NCBI GenBank assembly: GCA_029582165.1
Contig: CM055887.1
Span: 13,691,190-13,755,189 of the forward strand
DNA length: 64,000 nt
Reading direction: 5' to 3'
Origin: Portulaca oleracea
Taxonomy: Eukaryota; Streptophyta; Magnoliopsida; Caryophyllales; Portulacaceae
Shown piece after piece: positions 1 to 12,297 of the stretch. The notes below the pieces were generated by a model. The model saw only the letters and a list, made by a program, of their open reading frames with translations. It had not been told where the DNA came from and did no database searches. A program made the translations under genes and the position numbers. Position 1 is the first letter of the stretch, and each line of letters opens with the position of its first letter.

Positions 1-1573
1 ATGCTTTGCGAAATTTATGCAATCATAGTTTTTTCTTTTTTTAGTTCATAGATCTTAAATAAAAGTATTATTTAATAAAATATTGTTTTTATTTTTTTTA
101 ACGATCATTAGTACGTAATAGTCTTAATTAATAAAGTATTATATTTAGTTGAGCAATATCAAAAGTCCCCTTAAGATTTTATAAAAACAAAAATATTATA
201 TATATTTTCTTAAGATGATTGATAATAGTGTTGACTAATAAAATACAATATTTCCCATCAAAAAAAATAAAATACAATATTTAAATAAGGAAAATCAAAA
301 GTCTCTTTTAGACTCACAGTCAAAACATATTTTCATTTATTCATTTGTTATTAGTTATTCATCCATTCGTTTATTATTGCATGTCATCATATTGATTATA
401 ATAATATCTTTTTATTCTTTCTTTCATTATTATATCATATTGTTAAATAAATTACTAACATTATAAAAGTCACATTTTGAAAAATTATTATTATTATGAT
501 GATGATTATTATTATTAATTCATTCTTTCTTTCTTTCTTTCTTCTTAATTGCATTCCAATCACATTTTTTTAACAAGGTAAACAAAAAATTATGCTACAA
601 CATCCATCTCTCAATGGCTATTCATATGACATGCATCCTCAAAAATTACAGAAGACAACTCTCTATGAAAACTCGAGTTACAAATTATAGTTCTATGAAT
701 AGTATGACCAAAGTTTGCTAGTCAATCTACTGCACTGTTAGTTTAACGAAAAATATGTGATATGTGAATTTCAATGCACCTCTCCAAAAGCTTTCAAATT
801 TCTTAAACCAGCATACTAATCTCCCAGGCACCTGATCTATGCCCTTAACCGCATAGAAATTGCATTCCAACTAATTACATATATTTGCATATTGTTATTA
901 AATAATAATAATAATAATAATAATAATAATTTATCCATCTATTCATATATGAACTCAAGAGGCACGTATATTTGTATATTCTTATTATAATAATATTACT
1001 TATCATAAATAAATAATAAATTTACTATACATTGTAACTGCATGTTACACAGCCTAATGACTCGCTTGAAGAAAGTAGCGCCCGGAGCCTAGTGACCAGG
1101 CTCGGTTGGCGCTGCTGGCCCATTCTTTTTCCCTCTTTCTCCCTCTAACTAATTTCCTAATTCAGAATTGGTTTACTTCCTTAGTTTTCTGTACTTGGCA
1201 ATTGATATGTGATTTATATCCTCGAACAAAGGAGACTTCATTTGAGTGTAATTGCTTGATTATAATTTATAATAACATGGCAATTATAGTTGAATAGAAA
1301 AGAATATTGTCCTGAAGATAATAGACTTAAGTCTCGAGAAACTACTGTATTTGTAACTATCCATATATCGAACTCCATTGCACGACTTCAATGTCACTTT
1401 TTGGAGTTTAAATCGAAAGCCAAAGAACAAATGACATCACAAGCTTAGGATGGTAACAAGAGTGAACTGGCAAACTGTTAACGAAAGCCCCTTGAGTTGT
1501 GAGTATTATACGAGCTATTGATTGCAAATTTTTGGGTTACAAGAACGTTCTGACCTGACACTGAAAACAACCT
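1..1573. other. AT-rich spacer, no gene seen
   Basis: I see no supportable coding sequence here. The open frame at 1106-1297 has no family resemblance and no splice context. A short GC-richer patch at about 1065-1120 stands out from the AT-rich background but matches nothing I recognise. The last few hundred bases before 1574 are probably the 3' UTR and downstream region of the minus-strand gene that ends at 1574. Confidence 0.5.
900..931. repeat. (AAT)n microsatellite
   Basis: About ten perfect AAT/ATA units, a simple tandem repeat in spacer DNA. Confidence 0.9.
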
Positions 1574-2882
1574 CTACAGTTTCTCTACCATCTTAATAAA
1601 GAAAAGCGCCTTGTTTTCTATGTCTTTGCTCTCAAGTTGTATCAGTTCTAGCTCCATGTTGGCAGCCATGATTTCAGGTGCTTCTTTCCTCAACCTGTGG
1701 ATATCTTCCACAGTCTGCAGTAGTTCCTCAAAATTCTGCTTGGACGCTTGTAATTTCGCGATTTTTTCCTCAATTTCAGTAATGGAAGCAGTGGTTGTAG
1801 AGATTACTTGGTTGAGATCAGCCTCTGAGTCATCAGCATTTAGTTTTCCCTTGGTGTGAGATTCCAGTTTAGACTTGAGTTGTTGGATCTGTGACAAGTT
1901 CGTTGAGGCACCCATAATTTTGTCCAGGGCATGATCGCGTCTTTCTTTAAGTGACTTTGTGTTCTCAATGAAAGGGATGAGGAACTTCTCTATGGAGTGT
2001 ATTCCTTCAATGGTACACAGTGTCCGTGTCTCATCTAGGATGGCACTGGGCTCATCAATGTCAAGCAGATTTGTGCTGAGAGACTTTAATAGTGTCAAGA
2101 GTCTTTCCTTCGCCTGAGTCCTGGCCGCCCAAGGCTTAGGTTGAGGCAGGATCATTTGGAGCTGGCATACCACTTCTTGCTGAGGGCTAATGGGAGAATT
2201 TTCATTCTGGGCCTCCACAAGTTGAGTAGATTCATCCTTGAAAAGGTCATGTTTGGTGAGCACATTGCCATAGAATTAATAAAACAAAATCAATCATCGA
2301 TCATCAATCGTCAAGTTTCAAGCACAATACCTCAACAAAAGTTGATTTCCTTTCGGTTTTGAATAAAGAATATAAACGACTATGTTAGAATCGACTCATA
2401 TTCAAGAACTGATCATACCTAGGATTACCAGAAAAATCAACTGTACAATCAATCACAAGTATTAGGCTAATGGTCCCGTACATGGTATATACATATATGC
2501 CTGAGAGGATATAAACTTGCAAGATATTATAGTGAAAGAAAATCAGCATTTCCGTATTGTCTCAATAAAGACCCATGGACAACCAATTTAAAAGATATTC
2601 CCTCCAAAACCCACAAGAAAAACATTTAATCTTGTAGGAGAAAGACAAATAAGACAGAGTAATTAATGAAGCAAACATTAAAAGGTCCTAAAATTGACTT
2701 GTAAAGAAGTGACGTATTCCCAAATAAAAGAAAATTGAATAGAAGGGTAAAGGCATATTGAAGTATACCGTAGGAGGAGTTTGATTGTGGTTTTGGGTGG
2801 TGGTGTTGAGTATGAGGCGTCGCAACTTCTGCTCGTTCAACTCCTGCTGCTTCTTCTTTGAACGGTAGCTGGAACGCCCCAT
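1574..2882 (-). CDS. Two-exon coiled-coil protein of unknown function
   Basis: Proposed structure: complement of join(1574..2236, 2769..2882), 258 aa. Exon 1 starts at an ATG (2880-2882) and encodes 38 codons beginning MGRSSYRSKKKQQ, ending at a phase-0 donor ACG|GTATAC. Exon 2 begins after a TTTTCAAG acceptor at 2236 in the same phase. The long frame of exon 2 has no ATG of its own upstream, and its stop codon at about 2276 lies inside the intron, so splicing from exon 1 is the natural reading. The N-terminus is strongly basic. From about residue 60 to the C-terminus the protein is rich in Leu, Glu, Lys and Gln with heptad-like spacing, as expected for a coiled coil. There is no signal peptide or membrane segment. 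I do not recognise the family, and a further small exon cannot be excluded. Confidence 0.6.
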
Positions 2883-4478
2883 TCTCCTGTGAATTCAGCT
2901 TTAAGAATTCTTCTTCGCACCCAAGGCCAGGCTAAAACCAGGCGGTTAGTTAGTTACTACCTTCAGTCCTTTCCACTTCTCCCTTTTTAAATCTTGCTTA
3001 GGCTATTTATTCAATTCACGTTTCGCTCTTCTTCCAAAACTGCCCCTGTAGCTCCTTTCATCTTTCCCTCCCTAGGCATTGTTCCACTATATGACTATCT
3101 TGATTAGTTACACTTTTCAAATTACAATGTATTGTCAATCATGACAATTATAGTAAGTGAAATAAATTTTATTTATACATGTGTCAAGTTTTGTCTTGAT
3201 TGTTAGCTTTTCTTATTTAATATAAATTGTAAAATATATTTTTTATATATTTTAGTTTATTTTAAAAAATTTTAAAATAAATATTTTTCGAAATATGCTT
3301 ATTTACTAGGTAAAAATATAGAGTTAAGATATTTGAATTATAAAAAATTTCGTAAAAAGCTTTTTAATCAGAAAATATATTTTATAATGTTATACAAAAT
3401 AAAAAAAATAAATGGCCAAAATAAAAGTTAAGATATACATAAATAAATATTGTTTTCATTTTAGTGGTTGTCAACTGTAATAACCATTATAAGTTTTTCC
3501 TTTCAAATTATTATTTTTAAAAATATTAACAACATTGGTATTTTTTCCTTTCTTCTAAAACTACAAAGACGCAATGCATTCAATTACATTTTATAAAGAA
3601 AATCAATTCTTATGGCATCAACTTTCAATATTAATCAAGTGTTTTCAATTTTTGTACATGTTTATTTTCTTTTTCTAATTCTTTTCAATTTGTCCAAACA
3701 CCTTCCAACTCTTTTTAACTTTTATCATTTTTTTCCAACTCCTTGCAACATGTGTAAATGATTATCTTAGTAAAAAATTTAGATGTTCTATATTGATTAA
3801 AACAAACAAGAGATGGTATGTCACTGATAAATGACAAAATTATGGTTAAAAATAAGATAAATAGTAAAACTTGATTCCTAATACCAACCACTAGGTGTAG
3901 GGGTAAGAAATGATTGAGTTGAGTCTATAGCCAGAGCTTTATAAGCTCAAAGCTCAGTTTGTGAGTTATTTAGTTTTGTGAGCTCATTTCAACTCACAAG
4001 TTTGATGAGCCAGAAAGGTTAGGCTCGTAGTTTTTGAATCACCAATGCTCCCAAACTCTTGCAGGTTTTGAATGAGTCCATACTTTATTATTCGTGCACT
4101 TATTTTTTCAACCTACAATGTGAATACATAAATGTACATCTCGAAGTAAAACTAAATAAATATTAGAAATTTTATAGTGAAGTCATTGAATGACACAAAA
4201 TTGAAAATTAACTAAAGTGAAAGCATGTTTGTAGGATAAAAAGAAACATGTTATACACCAAATAAAATTGATCCATAGTTGTGAGTTGTATATGTATAAC
4301 ACATATTTTGCCAAACAAACATCGTCCTTGTTTATGTCATTGAAGTAATTTAATTTTTAAAATTATATTTTCAAACTTAACATAAGGTACTCACATTCCT
4401 TGCAAGCAAGCCTCACGAGTCAAGCGTCCTAAGACTCAAGTCCCTAAGATCTGCCGCTATTTAAAGGTTGTGGACAAT
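2883..4478. other. AT-rich spacer upstream of the coiled-coil gene
   Basis: The first 150 bases probably hold the promoter and 5' UTR of the minus-strand coiled-coil gene. The rest is AT-rich with no coding signal. A stretch at about 3920-4080 repeats GAGCTC-like words, as subterminal regions of hAT-type MITEs often do, but I cannot define its ends. Confidence 0.4.
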
Positions 4479-5060
4479 TGTAACACCCCGAAAAATTCCA
4501 ATCCTATCAAGAGTGATCTTTTCATTGTTCTATTTTGAATGATAGTCAAACAAGGTTGCCTAATGATTAAGTTATGATCCAACCATTAATTTTTTTCAAA
4601 TCTTAAAAACCTACCCTAATTTCCAAAATAATTAGAAATTAAGTTGACATTAACTATAGTGAACTTTTAAATAGGTTAATAATTCGAAAAGTGACAAGAA
4701 CCAAAATTGATTTCTGAACAGAAGTTGTAACTGGCAGGTTACTGCTTCGGGCCAGAGACCTCGTTTGTCTTATGGCTCAAATAGACACCCAACCTAGTAA
4801 ACTAATCGGTCGGTTATTCTATTGTACCTTGGCTTCTGCTTTGGTTTCAAATAATTGGACCTCAACCCAATATGCTAACCGGTCGGTCAGCAGACTGTTC
4901 CTTGGGTCGTGTATTAAACAAAAAGCGCATTATTCCTTAAGAAAATTTCAATCAAATTAATTAGGAATTTTTTAGATTATTTTGGAGAAGAAAGGGTGGA
5001 AAGAAAGAGTCGCCATTTAATCTTTAGGTGAATTAACAAACTGAAAATTAGACTCCAGCA

Positions 5061-5172
5061 TTGGCAGAATATCATAGAAAGCTCAAGGGAAGAAAATGCT
5101 TCAAATGTAGAGAGTATGGTCATTACCAAGCTCAATGCCCGACTAAGAAATACTCCAATCAAGTGTGGTAGT
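5061..5172 (+). pseudogene. Gag zinc-knuckle fragment (Ty3/gypsy)
   Basis: One open stretch contains CFKCREYGHYQAQC, a perfect CX2CX4HX4C nucleocapsid-type zinc knuckle, preceded by basic residues and followed by a TAG stop at 5170-5172. In intact elements this motif binds element RNA during packaging. The flanking frame is closed on both sides, so this is a remnant. Confidence 0.7.
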
Positions 5173-6256
5173 CGTACGGGAAACTTCAAAGGCTATTGTT
5201 GAGGATCGTAATCAAAGAGGAGATGTTTTGATTCCTAGGAGATCTTTGGTCCTGAACAATGATCCCAAGGATAACTCTCAAAGGGAGATGTTTTTCAAAC
5301 TAAGTGCATCATCCATGGTAAAGTGTGTAAAGTTGTAGAAATCCTTGTGAACAGATTTAACGCCCTCAATGAAAGCCTGAGCAAGGACATTCTCCGTTTG
5401 GCTGTCAAGGAGACCACATGTACTAGGAAGATGCTTTGTTATAAAAATCAAAATTATCTCCCTCAAACCCTTGAAAACCCATTCACTGATTGAGCAAAAG
5501 CAGCACACATCGAGAAAATGGAAAGGAAAAATCCTTGCCTTAAGCTCTCTAATTTAGTTTTCCTAAATTATGTACATTGATCCCATGTATATTCCTTGTA
5601 GAAGATAATTAACGGTAGACTATTCAAGGAAAGATTGTGATGATTGAAGGAAGATCGCAAACAATGCGAGATATCGTTGACAACTTAAAATCAAGAAAGT
5701 TGAAGATGAATTGAAGATTGAAGATAAAAGGAAAGGGGAAGTATTATAATGGTTACAAAAATGGATACCTACATGCTAAAGAAAATAATCGATTTGGATC
5801 AATTAAAATTGAGAAACTTAATTTGATATTCTGCAATACCTTATAGGAGATCTATTTGATCCGTCTCTGAGTTGAGTGTTTATAGCCAATAGGGATTATT
5901 GGTGAATGGTGAGTGTTGTAACCAGTAAGGAATTACTGGTGAGCTGTGTAGCCAAGGAGGCTTCTTGAGAAAGAACTATTGTGTTTAGTCTCTATGAGGT
6001 ATCGTTGTGCCAACAAGGTTGGTGTGAGGATTGTGTTGTAACCGATCTAAGGAGGTTGTAGCTTTGATTGTGAGTTTGTGGTTTAACCATGTTTTTCTGT
6101 AGTCCTTCAGTTTAATTATTAATAAAGTAATTCTTGTTCATTATATTTGATCTACCTTAAAGGAGTTTAAGGCAAGTGTAGACTAATGTCCTTGGTTGAG
6201 TGTGTAGAAATTTAATAACCTTATTCACCCACTCCCCCTCTAGGGTTCTTTAAAAA

Positions 6257-6600
6257 GTGATCATTGATAATCAGAGTTGTATGAATATGACCTCTAGTAC
6301 TTTGGTAGAGAAGCTCCAATTGCTCATCTTAGCTTGTCTATCACCCTATAACTTGCTAGGACTCAATGATGGTGGTGACCTTAAGGTACCTCAACAAGCC
6401 TTAATCTCTTTTTATATTGTTCCTTACATAAATAGTGTTCGTTGCGATATCGTTCCCATGAATGCTTTTAGTTTATTACTCGGTTGACCGTGGCTATATG
6501 ATCGGTAAGTTGTCTATGATGGTCATAAGAACACCTATACTTTCTTTGTGAGGAAAACAAAGATCCTACCTTTACCTCCTTCCCTAACCTACATTACCTA
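6257..6600 (+). pseudogene. Retropepsin-like protease fragment (Ty3/gypsy)
   Basis: The frame reads IIDNQSCMNMTSSTLVEKLQL, resembling the start of plant gypsy aspartic proteases, where the segment is normally a D-S/T-G-S/A active site followed by N-x-x-S. Here the catalytic D-S-G has become D-N-Q. Further on, LLLG, a TGA stop, then PWLYDR and YDGHKNTYTF match the end of the family's protease domain. The lost catalytic Gly and the in-frame stop show it is dead. Confidence 0.65.
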
Positions 6601-7196
6601 CCCAGGACGAAAAGTAAGAAGAAAGGCCATCTCCATATAAGTGAAACACGGGATGAGAGTGCTTCGAGCCTTTGCGCAATGGGAAATAACCTTTGGTTTT
6701 GATGTTGAGAAAGAGCAATTCTTGTAAGGTTTAGAGATCTTTAGCTCCACAAAATTATCCTATCACTACCCCTTGTCCCTCGCTCAGTTATACGGAAGAA
6801 GCCTTTTACCTTAAGAGCTACTCACAAGAGGACTCATGTTCCCCTCCCTCTCCCAAATATTGACAACATCTGTCTTGAACTATAAATTGAAATTGTTATA
6901 CAATGACTCCATACAGAGTATATAATACATGAGCTTAAGTAGGGGCAATGGGCGGCTAATGATTCATCCCTAGAAAAGCTCTTATTGCATGAGGAGGGTG
7001 GCATCCAACAAGGGGAGTGTGAGGAGACATCCAAATTCTTGAGTGAACTTGGGAAGATGTCCAATTAGAGGCTCTAGAAGATGAATTGGCTTTTCAAGAT
7101 ACCAAGGCTTCGCCAAAAGGGAGTAATGAATCTATTATGGAGTAAGATCACACCGTACATCTCACTCCTTTCCATGAAGGGTGTGATGAGATTCCA

Positions 7197-7547
7197 ATGT
7201 CTCATGAGATCACTACTCTTCTTGAAGCTTCATTAGAGGAAGAAACAGACAATGGTTGTTTCTCCCTAACTTTGGATTATGTTCTTAGTGTGCATATCAG
7301 TTCGAAAGGAGATCACCATTTGATTCCTACGGAGCCTACCCTATTCCAAGAAGAGCATGAGGAAACCACATGTTCTCTTCAGTTGCCTACAAGCCTTGAA
7401 GCCACAATGGCGATAAAAGAGATTGATGATTGTTTCCCTCTACCCTTGGTGAGTGTTCAAAGTGTTTTAGTCCGTGAAGAACAAGGCAGACAAAAAGCTC
7501 TATCGATCATTTCGGGACCACTGCTGGAGGGGCCAAGCACTACGTAG
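7197..7547 (+). pseudogene. Unidentified acidic ORF fragment downstream of the protease relic
   Basis: An open frame of 116 codons, acidic and Glu/Thr-rich, with no family I recognise. Its position after the gypsy protease remnant suggests a linker region of the same relic. Shortly downstream (about 7690-7730) another frame reads LLLGRYWLFD, echoing the protease end at 6470-6500, so this stretch may contain a duplicated protease tail. Confidence 0.3.
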
Positions 7548-8522
7548 ATGACTCTCTCACTATTCAAAATGTGGGATTTTTTTTTTTTATCTTCTCTATG
7601 AAAACAACGAGGTATATAAAGACCCTTTGCTTAAATTTCTTGAATTGCATTTGGATGTTGGATGGTGTGGTGTGGAATTTTTGAATGAGTCATTTTTGCT
7701 ATTAGGGAGATATTGGTTGTTTGATAGTGTTTGTTGACGTGATAATTTCTATTATGATCATTTGGTGTTAAGGCTTCATGACCCTTTTTGTTTGGGGTAG
7801 TATGCTAAGAATTTTGATGATCAATTGATGTATAGTGAGAAAGTTGAGATTCATGTCACCTCGATTCTTGTACATACATTAGTTATGGTCTAGAACTCAC
7901 CAATAGTGTTGGAACTCATTGAGCACAACTTGCATGACTATTGGAGTGCCATGAATTCATTAAGGGTGTGTTTGGTGAACTAAAAAGGAATGGAATGGGT
8001 ATAGGATGGATTCTAATTCCACAAATTTTTGTTTGAAGAACACAAAGTGGAATGGAATTATAATTCCTTGGAATTCCCTATCCCACCCAAATGAGGGGAA
8101 TTGGATACCTCCCAATTATGGGGGGAATCAGTTTCCTGTGGGATTGTCTATATATTTTTTTTAAAAAAAGGAAAAATTCAAATCATCCAATTCATGGTAG
8201 CGGATTCTGCATCAAATTGGCCTAAACCCTAACCAGAAGGTTCCTGTCGGCGTCGAGCCACTCACCGGCGTCGAGTCTAAAGACGTCGGCGTTCCGCCGG
8301 ACGAGCATGTTTGTATGTCTGTACAAGCCACTTGGCCTAAACCCTAACTAGAAGGTTCCATTGCTTGTCTTACACTTTCATGGCAGCGGATTCTGCATCA
8401 AATTGGCCTTCTTGAAGACACAGATGCAGAAGCAATGCTAATTTCAAGCTTTCTTCATTTGTTTCATAAGGAACATATTGAAGACTTATTGAACTTTTCT
8501 ATGATTTTCATATAATAGCGGC

Positions 8523-8757
8523 ATGGAGGAGGTGAGATTTGTTACTCCGATGGAGAGGGAACTATGTGGGTTTGAGTTTGCAATTCAAGAAAGGAAGGGA
8601 GATGGAGAAGGTGAGATTGCTCACTTGCTGGAAATGAATGGAATCAAATTTCCAGAAGTTCACTTTCTTTGGTTTCTGGAAATTGGGATGAGGAAGGAGG
8701 AAAAGGTAAATGGAGGAGGTGAAATGGGAAAACGTAAATGGAGGAAGATCGGAGACC

Positions 8758-8800
<43 letters not shown>

Positions 8801-8801
8801 A
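8523..8801 (+). pseudogene. ORF inside the Harbinger-like element
   Basis: Ninety-two codons from an ATG, Glu/Gly/Lys-rich, running into the TAT repeat that encodes a poly-Leu tail before the stop. It resembles no transposase or known domain. It may be chance or a captured host exon. The poly-Leu end is clearly microsatellite translation. Confidence 0.25.
8761..8799. repeat. (TAT)13 microsatellite
   Basis: Perfect trinucleotide repeat inside the Harbinger-like element. Confidence 0.9.
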
Positions 8802-8938
8802 TGTAATAAATTTGATTTCATTCCATTCCAATTGCTCACCAAACACTTTGTATTTTGGAATCTAATTCCATACCCAACCCTCTAGGATTCTAATTCCATT
8901 CTTATTCCATTCCAGAATTCTCACCAAACAGGCCCTAA

Positions 8939-9755
8939 ATGTTCCATATATACTATTAGGTAGATAATGGTTGTTTGAGGAGATTGTGGACACGTTGATT
9001 GGTCGTTTTGTGAACTTTCGAGAATCATGGTTGTGGTGTGTTGTGCGGAATGTGAATTGCCTTTGATTACATTAGTCCTGGTGGGGAGAATATTGAAAGA
9101 AAAGCTAAGGATGAAAGTATGAATGTGAGCCAAGAGGTGGATGATCTTGATGGGATTAGTTGCAGGGTTATGTTTGAATTGCCAATTTCCGTTGCAATAA
9201 TAACTGTATCTATTGACACACAAATAATTTCACTGGATGAAATTTATTTTAGTCAAATTAATAACAAGGAATTTTAAATTCTACCACCGTAGAATTTTCA
9301 AATTTTGTAATACTCTTATACAATGTAATTAGTAAACAGATAATAAGTTAGAACTCATCCAAAAGTTTAGAACCAAAAGAAGACTTTCAATGAAATGAAA
9401 ATAGCCAAAATGCAAAAGCAAAGATCCTTTCCTCACGACATAACTTCGAAACCAACCATGAAACAATCTCTTATAAAACAGAGCTGCTTGAACTCAACTG
9501 TATATTTTCCACCCAAAAAAGGAAAGAACAAAAACAGGAAACTTAAGGAGGAAAAAGGTGTTAAAAAAAAAGGATACAGGATACAAATAAAGAAAATTCC
9601 AGTACTAAACAAAGCCCTCTATGAACCCCTTTTTCTGAACTTCTCTAATACTAACAATTTCCCTTGCCCAAAATCTCTTTGATAAACTGCTGAATTGACA
9701 AAGCATGTATGGTTGAGATTACCAAACAGAACAATTTTGCAGGAGAAGTGGAACC
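8939..9755. other. Spacer and 3' flank of the BAP31-like gene
   Basis: No gene is supported. 8939-9220 looks like more decayed retroelement sequence continuing from left of the Harbinger insertion. The last part is presumably the 3' UTR and polyadenylation region of the minus-strand gene ending at 9756. The open frame at 9395-9682 is low complexity (Lys-rich) and has no homology I can see. Confidence 0.4.
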
Positions 9756-12297
9756 TTAAGAATCCTTCTTGACAGCTGAATTTGAGAAGGCTTGATCAGC
9801 AGACTGCACTTGATTTCTAAGGGATTGGTTTTCGGCCACCAAACGGTCATATTCTACAAGGAGGCCTTCAGTTTGCCTTCTGAGAGCCTGAACAGTGGCT
9901 TCTGACGAGTGCGCTTCCTTGGTCTTGCCGTCGAGTTCAGCCTCAAGTTGTCTGATCATTTCCTTGAATGTCTCTACCTGCTGCTCCTGAGCTTTAACCT
10001 CCTCTGGTCCAGCAAGTCTCACACCGTTCTTCTTTGCAGCCTCCATTGTCTTCCTCCTTAGACCCAGTTCCCTTATGTAGTGGTGTAACCGGTCAATCAT
10101 CAAGGCAAGGAACAGAATGAACCCTTAAGAAACAAACCCAAAATATGTTAATTTGGAAAAGAAAAATCCCCGTTCCACAAATTGGCTTCAATCACATTTA
10201 CCTCAACAATATGTAAATGGTGGCAAATTAATACTGTACTGTCATGTACCAAGTAGGGATGAATAAGCACACCAATCAATTAGTAACAAGTTAAAACATA
10301 TTCAGATTTTGATTAACCAACAGATGATCATTCTTATGATTTTGAAGCACATTTACCAAATGAGAAACGGGCTCAAAGAATTGAAACAATCAGCCTAACC
10401 TATGCTGCTATGCATCCTCAGCTCAATCACTAGAGATCTGAGGGTTGGCATTTCCTGTTTCTTGTACATTCATCCAAATTGTTGGCCTATTTTTCAGGTG
10501 TCCAACATTCAAGTCAGACTACGTAACGATTCAAACTTCTCACTTGTAGTCCTGAAAAGACCTTCCTCTGATTGCCGTCGCCTGTCACATTCGCTTAAGT
10601 ATCTCCCTCCCCTTGCTCACCAATCACACTTTGGATCCCTTTGCATGGCCCCTTTCCAGTCATCAATATCACAAATTCACAAAATTCACGACGTGTTTGT
10701 TGGGCCTATCATAAAGGATTAGAAACTAAAGAATAGCCTCTTGCTTACAAAGCAATAGCTATTGCAATTTATTATACAAAGATAAGAGTCAAACCTTAAC
10801 TTTTTCCTACACCATTAAGCCATATCATTGTCCCTCGCGCTATAAAACTTGGCTGAAAGATGAAGATACAAGTGGATGCAGGACATAAATACTGCTAAAC
10901 CCACGGTTGTTCACATCTGAGGATATCTCTCTTTCAGTGCACTATAAATGTAATTCTACAAATAAGGCAATTCTGATGCCCTTCTTCAAATTTGCCAATT
11001 TTCATAGCAGGACACCCTTTTCAAATTAAAACCGTATTAGTGCATTGTGACCCTACATGGCATTGTATGTTTAAGTCAAATCAATGCGGGTGTAGGATTT
11101 TATCCTTAAAAAACAATTAGTTTCCTAAACGTTTGATTTACCATGTATACGATTTTTTCCCTTTCAAATGGCTAACTTATAAGCATTTAACAGTCCAACA
11201 GCTAACAATTAACAACTAATTAAGGTCCATGCCCTCAAAGTCAATAAGGAAGCATGATCTAATTAACCTTAGCTGCAACCAAGGCTAGCATCTGTGGGTT
11301 CTGATATTTGAGGAGGGTTTTAAGTTGGGCATCAGCCATCATGGGGGAGCAAAGGAAGAGCATGGAGGAAAACATTGATGGTTTTAGTTGAAAATCTTCT
11401 CATGATTAAATTATGACCCTAAATGACCAAGTTGCCCTTTTGTTTCCCTCTTGAATTCCAAGTTCCCTCCATTCTGTTCTCTTCCTCTTCCTCTTCCTCT
11501 TCCTCATCCTTCTCCTTCCTTTGAAAGTACAACGGCCATCTGCGTAGCAATCATTGTTTCCCCCATAACTAATTCGCTATCAACTGTATCAATAATGCGA
11601 ATTTCAAATGTTTCGTAGCACGTCTCACATTAACCTACAGTTTCTACAGTTTTTGTGTTCCAATACATTATTGTATGTCATATAATGTTTCAACTCTAAA
11701 AACAAAGGATGTGATATTTTAATCAATCATTGCTATCAGAACACGCAGTTTAATTAAAGAGATAAACTTTCTCTTTCATCCATCCTTGTAGGCTAGTCTT
11801 AAGCAAGCAACATTGTTATACAACAACCAGCATTTTTTTTAGAAAAATTCGATCATTTGGATTTTATTAGGATAAATTCTCGGTTGAACCCCAGTGAATT
11901 CCAAACATCATAATTCCCAACACAATTCCGATTTACCAAATTCATAGCGACCCAAATTGAAAATCAGAAAGTCGGCACACATTGATTAAAATGAAGAGGG
12001 AGGAAGAGTACCCATGAGAGAAGCTTCGAGAAGATGTTTGGAGAAGAGGACCTGATCAGTTGGTGTAAGATCAGGGGTTTCATCATCACGACGACGAGCG
12101 ATCTGGAGAATGGAATTGGTGGTTGTAAGAAAAACAACGAAGATGGTTCCGCAAACAGTCTTGACAACAATGGGGCCACGACCCTGTTTGATACGATCGA
12201 ACCCCATCAACACCAGCTTCCTCAGCGGCGTTTTGAACAACAGCAACACTATCACTGCTGACTCCACCGCTAGCACCGTGAACAATAGGTGAATCAT
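9756..12297 (-). CDS. BAP31-like endoplasmic reticulum membrane protein
   Basis: Two exons, complement of join(9756..10123, 12012..12297), 217 aa. Exon 1 encodes the family's membrane N-terminus, starting MIHLLFTVLAVESAV, with TM segments at about residues 1-21 and 45-65, and the conserved LLFKTPLRKLV and TDQVLFSKHLLEASLMG. Exon 2 restores the third TM (GFILFLALMIDRL, about 96-107), then a long coiled coil to about 205. The junction ATGG|GTAC...TTAAG|GGTTC rebuilds LMGF in frame, and the total length matches plant BAP31/BAP29 homologues. The C-terminus is KKDS, fitting the KKXX ER-retrieval rule. BAP31 family members act in ER membrane protein quality control and export. The 1888-bp intron holds another possible exon (11268-11342). 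A long purine-rich tract lies just upstream of the ATG on the plus strand. Confidence 0.9.
11268..11342 (-). CDS. Candidate 25-codon first exon inside the BAP31-like intron
   Basis: On the minus strand an ATG-ATG start gives MMADAQLKTLLKYQNPQMLA and a few more residues, ending at AAG|GTTAAT, a good phase-0 plant splice donor; in-frame stops follow beyond it. The composition looks protein-like and the sequence is more GC-rich than its surroundings. I found no convincing second exon down to 10.8 kb and do not recognise the peptide. It could be a small nested gene, an alternative first exon, or a gene relic. Confidence 0.3.
11475..11512. repeat. (CTTCCT)n-type hexamer repeat
   Basis: Four to five tandem copies of a CTCTTC/CTTCCT hexamer within the BAP31-like intron. 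Confidence 0.7.

Larger units (their letters stand above)
4479..7560 (+). mobile_element. Decayed Ty3/gypsy retrotransposon relic
   Basis: The relic opens with TGTAACACCCCG (4479), a common start of plant Ty3/gypsy LTRs. It is followed by a gag zinc knuckle (5097-5138) and a retropepsin-like block (6257-6600), all on the plus strand in the expected order. No reverse transcriptase or integrase is visible. Between them, 5560-6240 is a non-coding insert ending with a CT-rich phrase (about 6222-6243) of the kind found at the end of some copia LTRs, so a second, solo-LTR-like fragment may sit inside. Stops and frameshifts are frequent. The boundary on the right is unclear; 7.1-7.96 kb may belong to the same relic. 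Confidence 0.55.
7964..8935 (+). mobile_element. PIF/Harbinger-like non-autonomous element, 972 bp
   Basis: The ends are imperfect inverted repeats starting GGGTGTGTTTGGTGA on the left and, on the complement, GGGCCTGTTTGGTGA on the right, both followed by a GGAATGGAAT phrase. The element is flanked by an exact TAA duplication (7961-7963 and 8936-8938). A TWA duplication and a GGG(C/T)(C/G)TGTTTGG terminus are the signature of Tourist/PIF-Harbinger elements. There is no transposase. Inside lies a local duplication: a phrase around GCGGATTCTGCATCAAATTG recurs at about 8200 and 8390. It also carries a GC-richer segment (8240-8310) and a plus-strand ORF (8523-8801). Confidence 0.85.

Noticed and set aside
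1060..1125. GC-richer patch that might be a small RNA gene
   Set aside because: No tRNA cloverleaf, no B box and no snoRNA boxes could be recognised.
8660..8842. Poly-Asn frame on the minus strand
   Set aside because: Translation of the TAT microsatellite.
10402..10722. 106-codon plus-strand frame
   Set aside because: Lies inside the BAP31-like intron in antisense, no domain, no codon-like composition.
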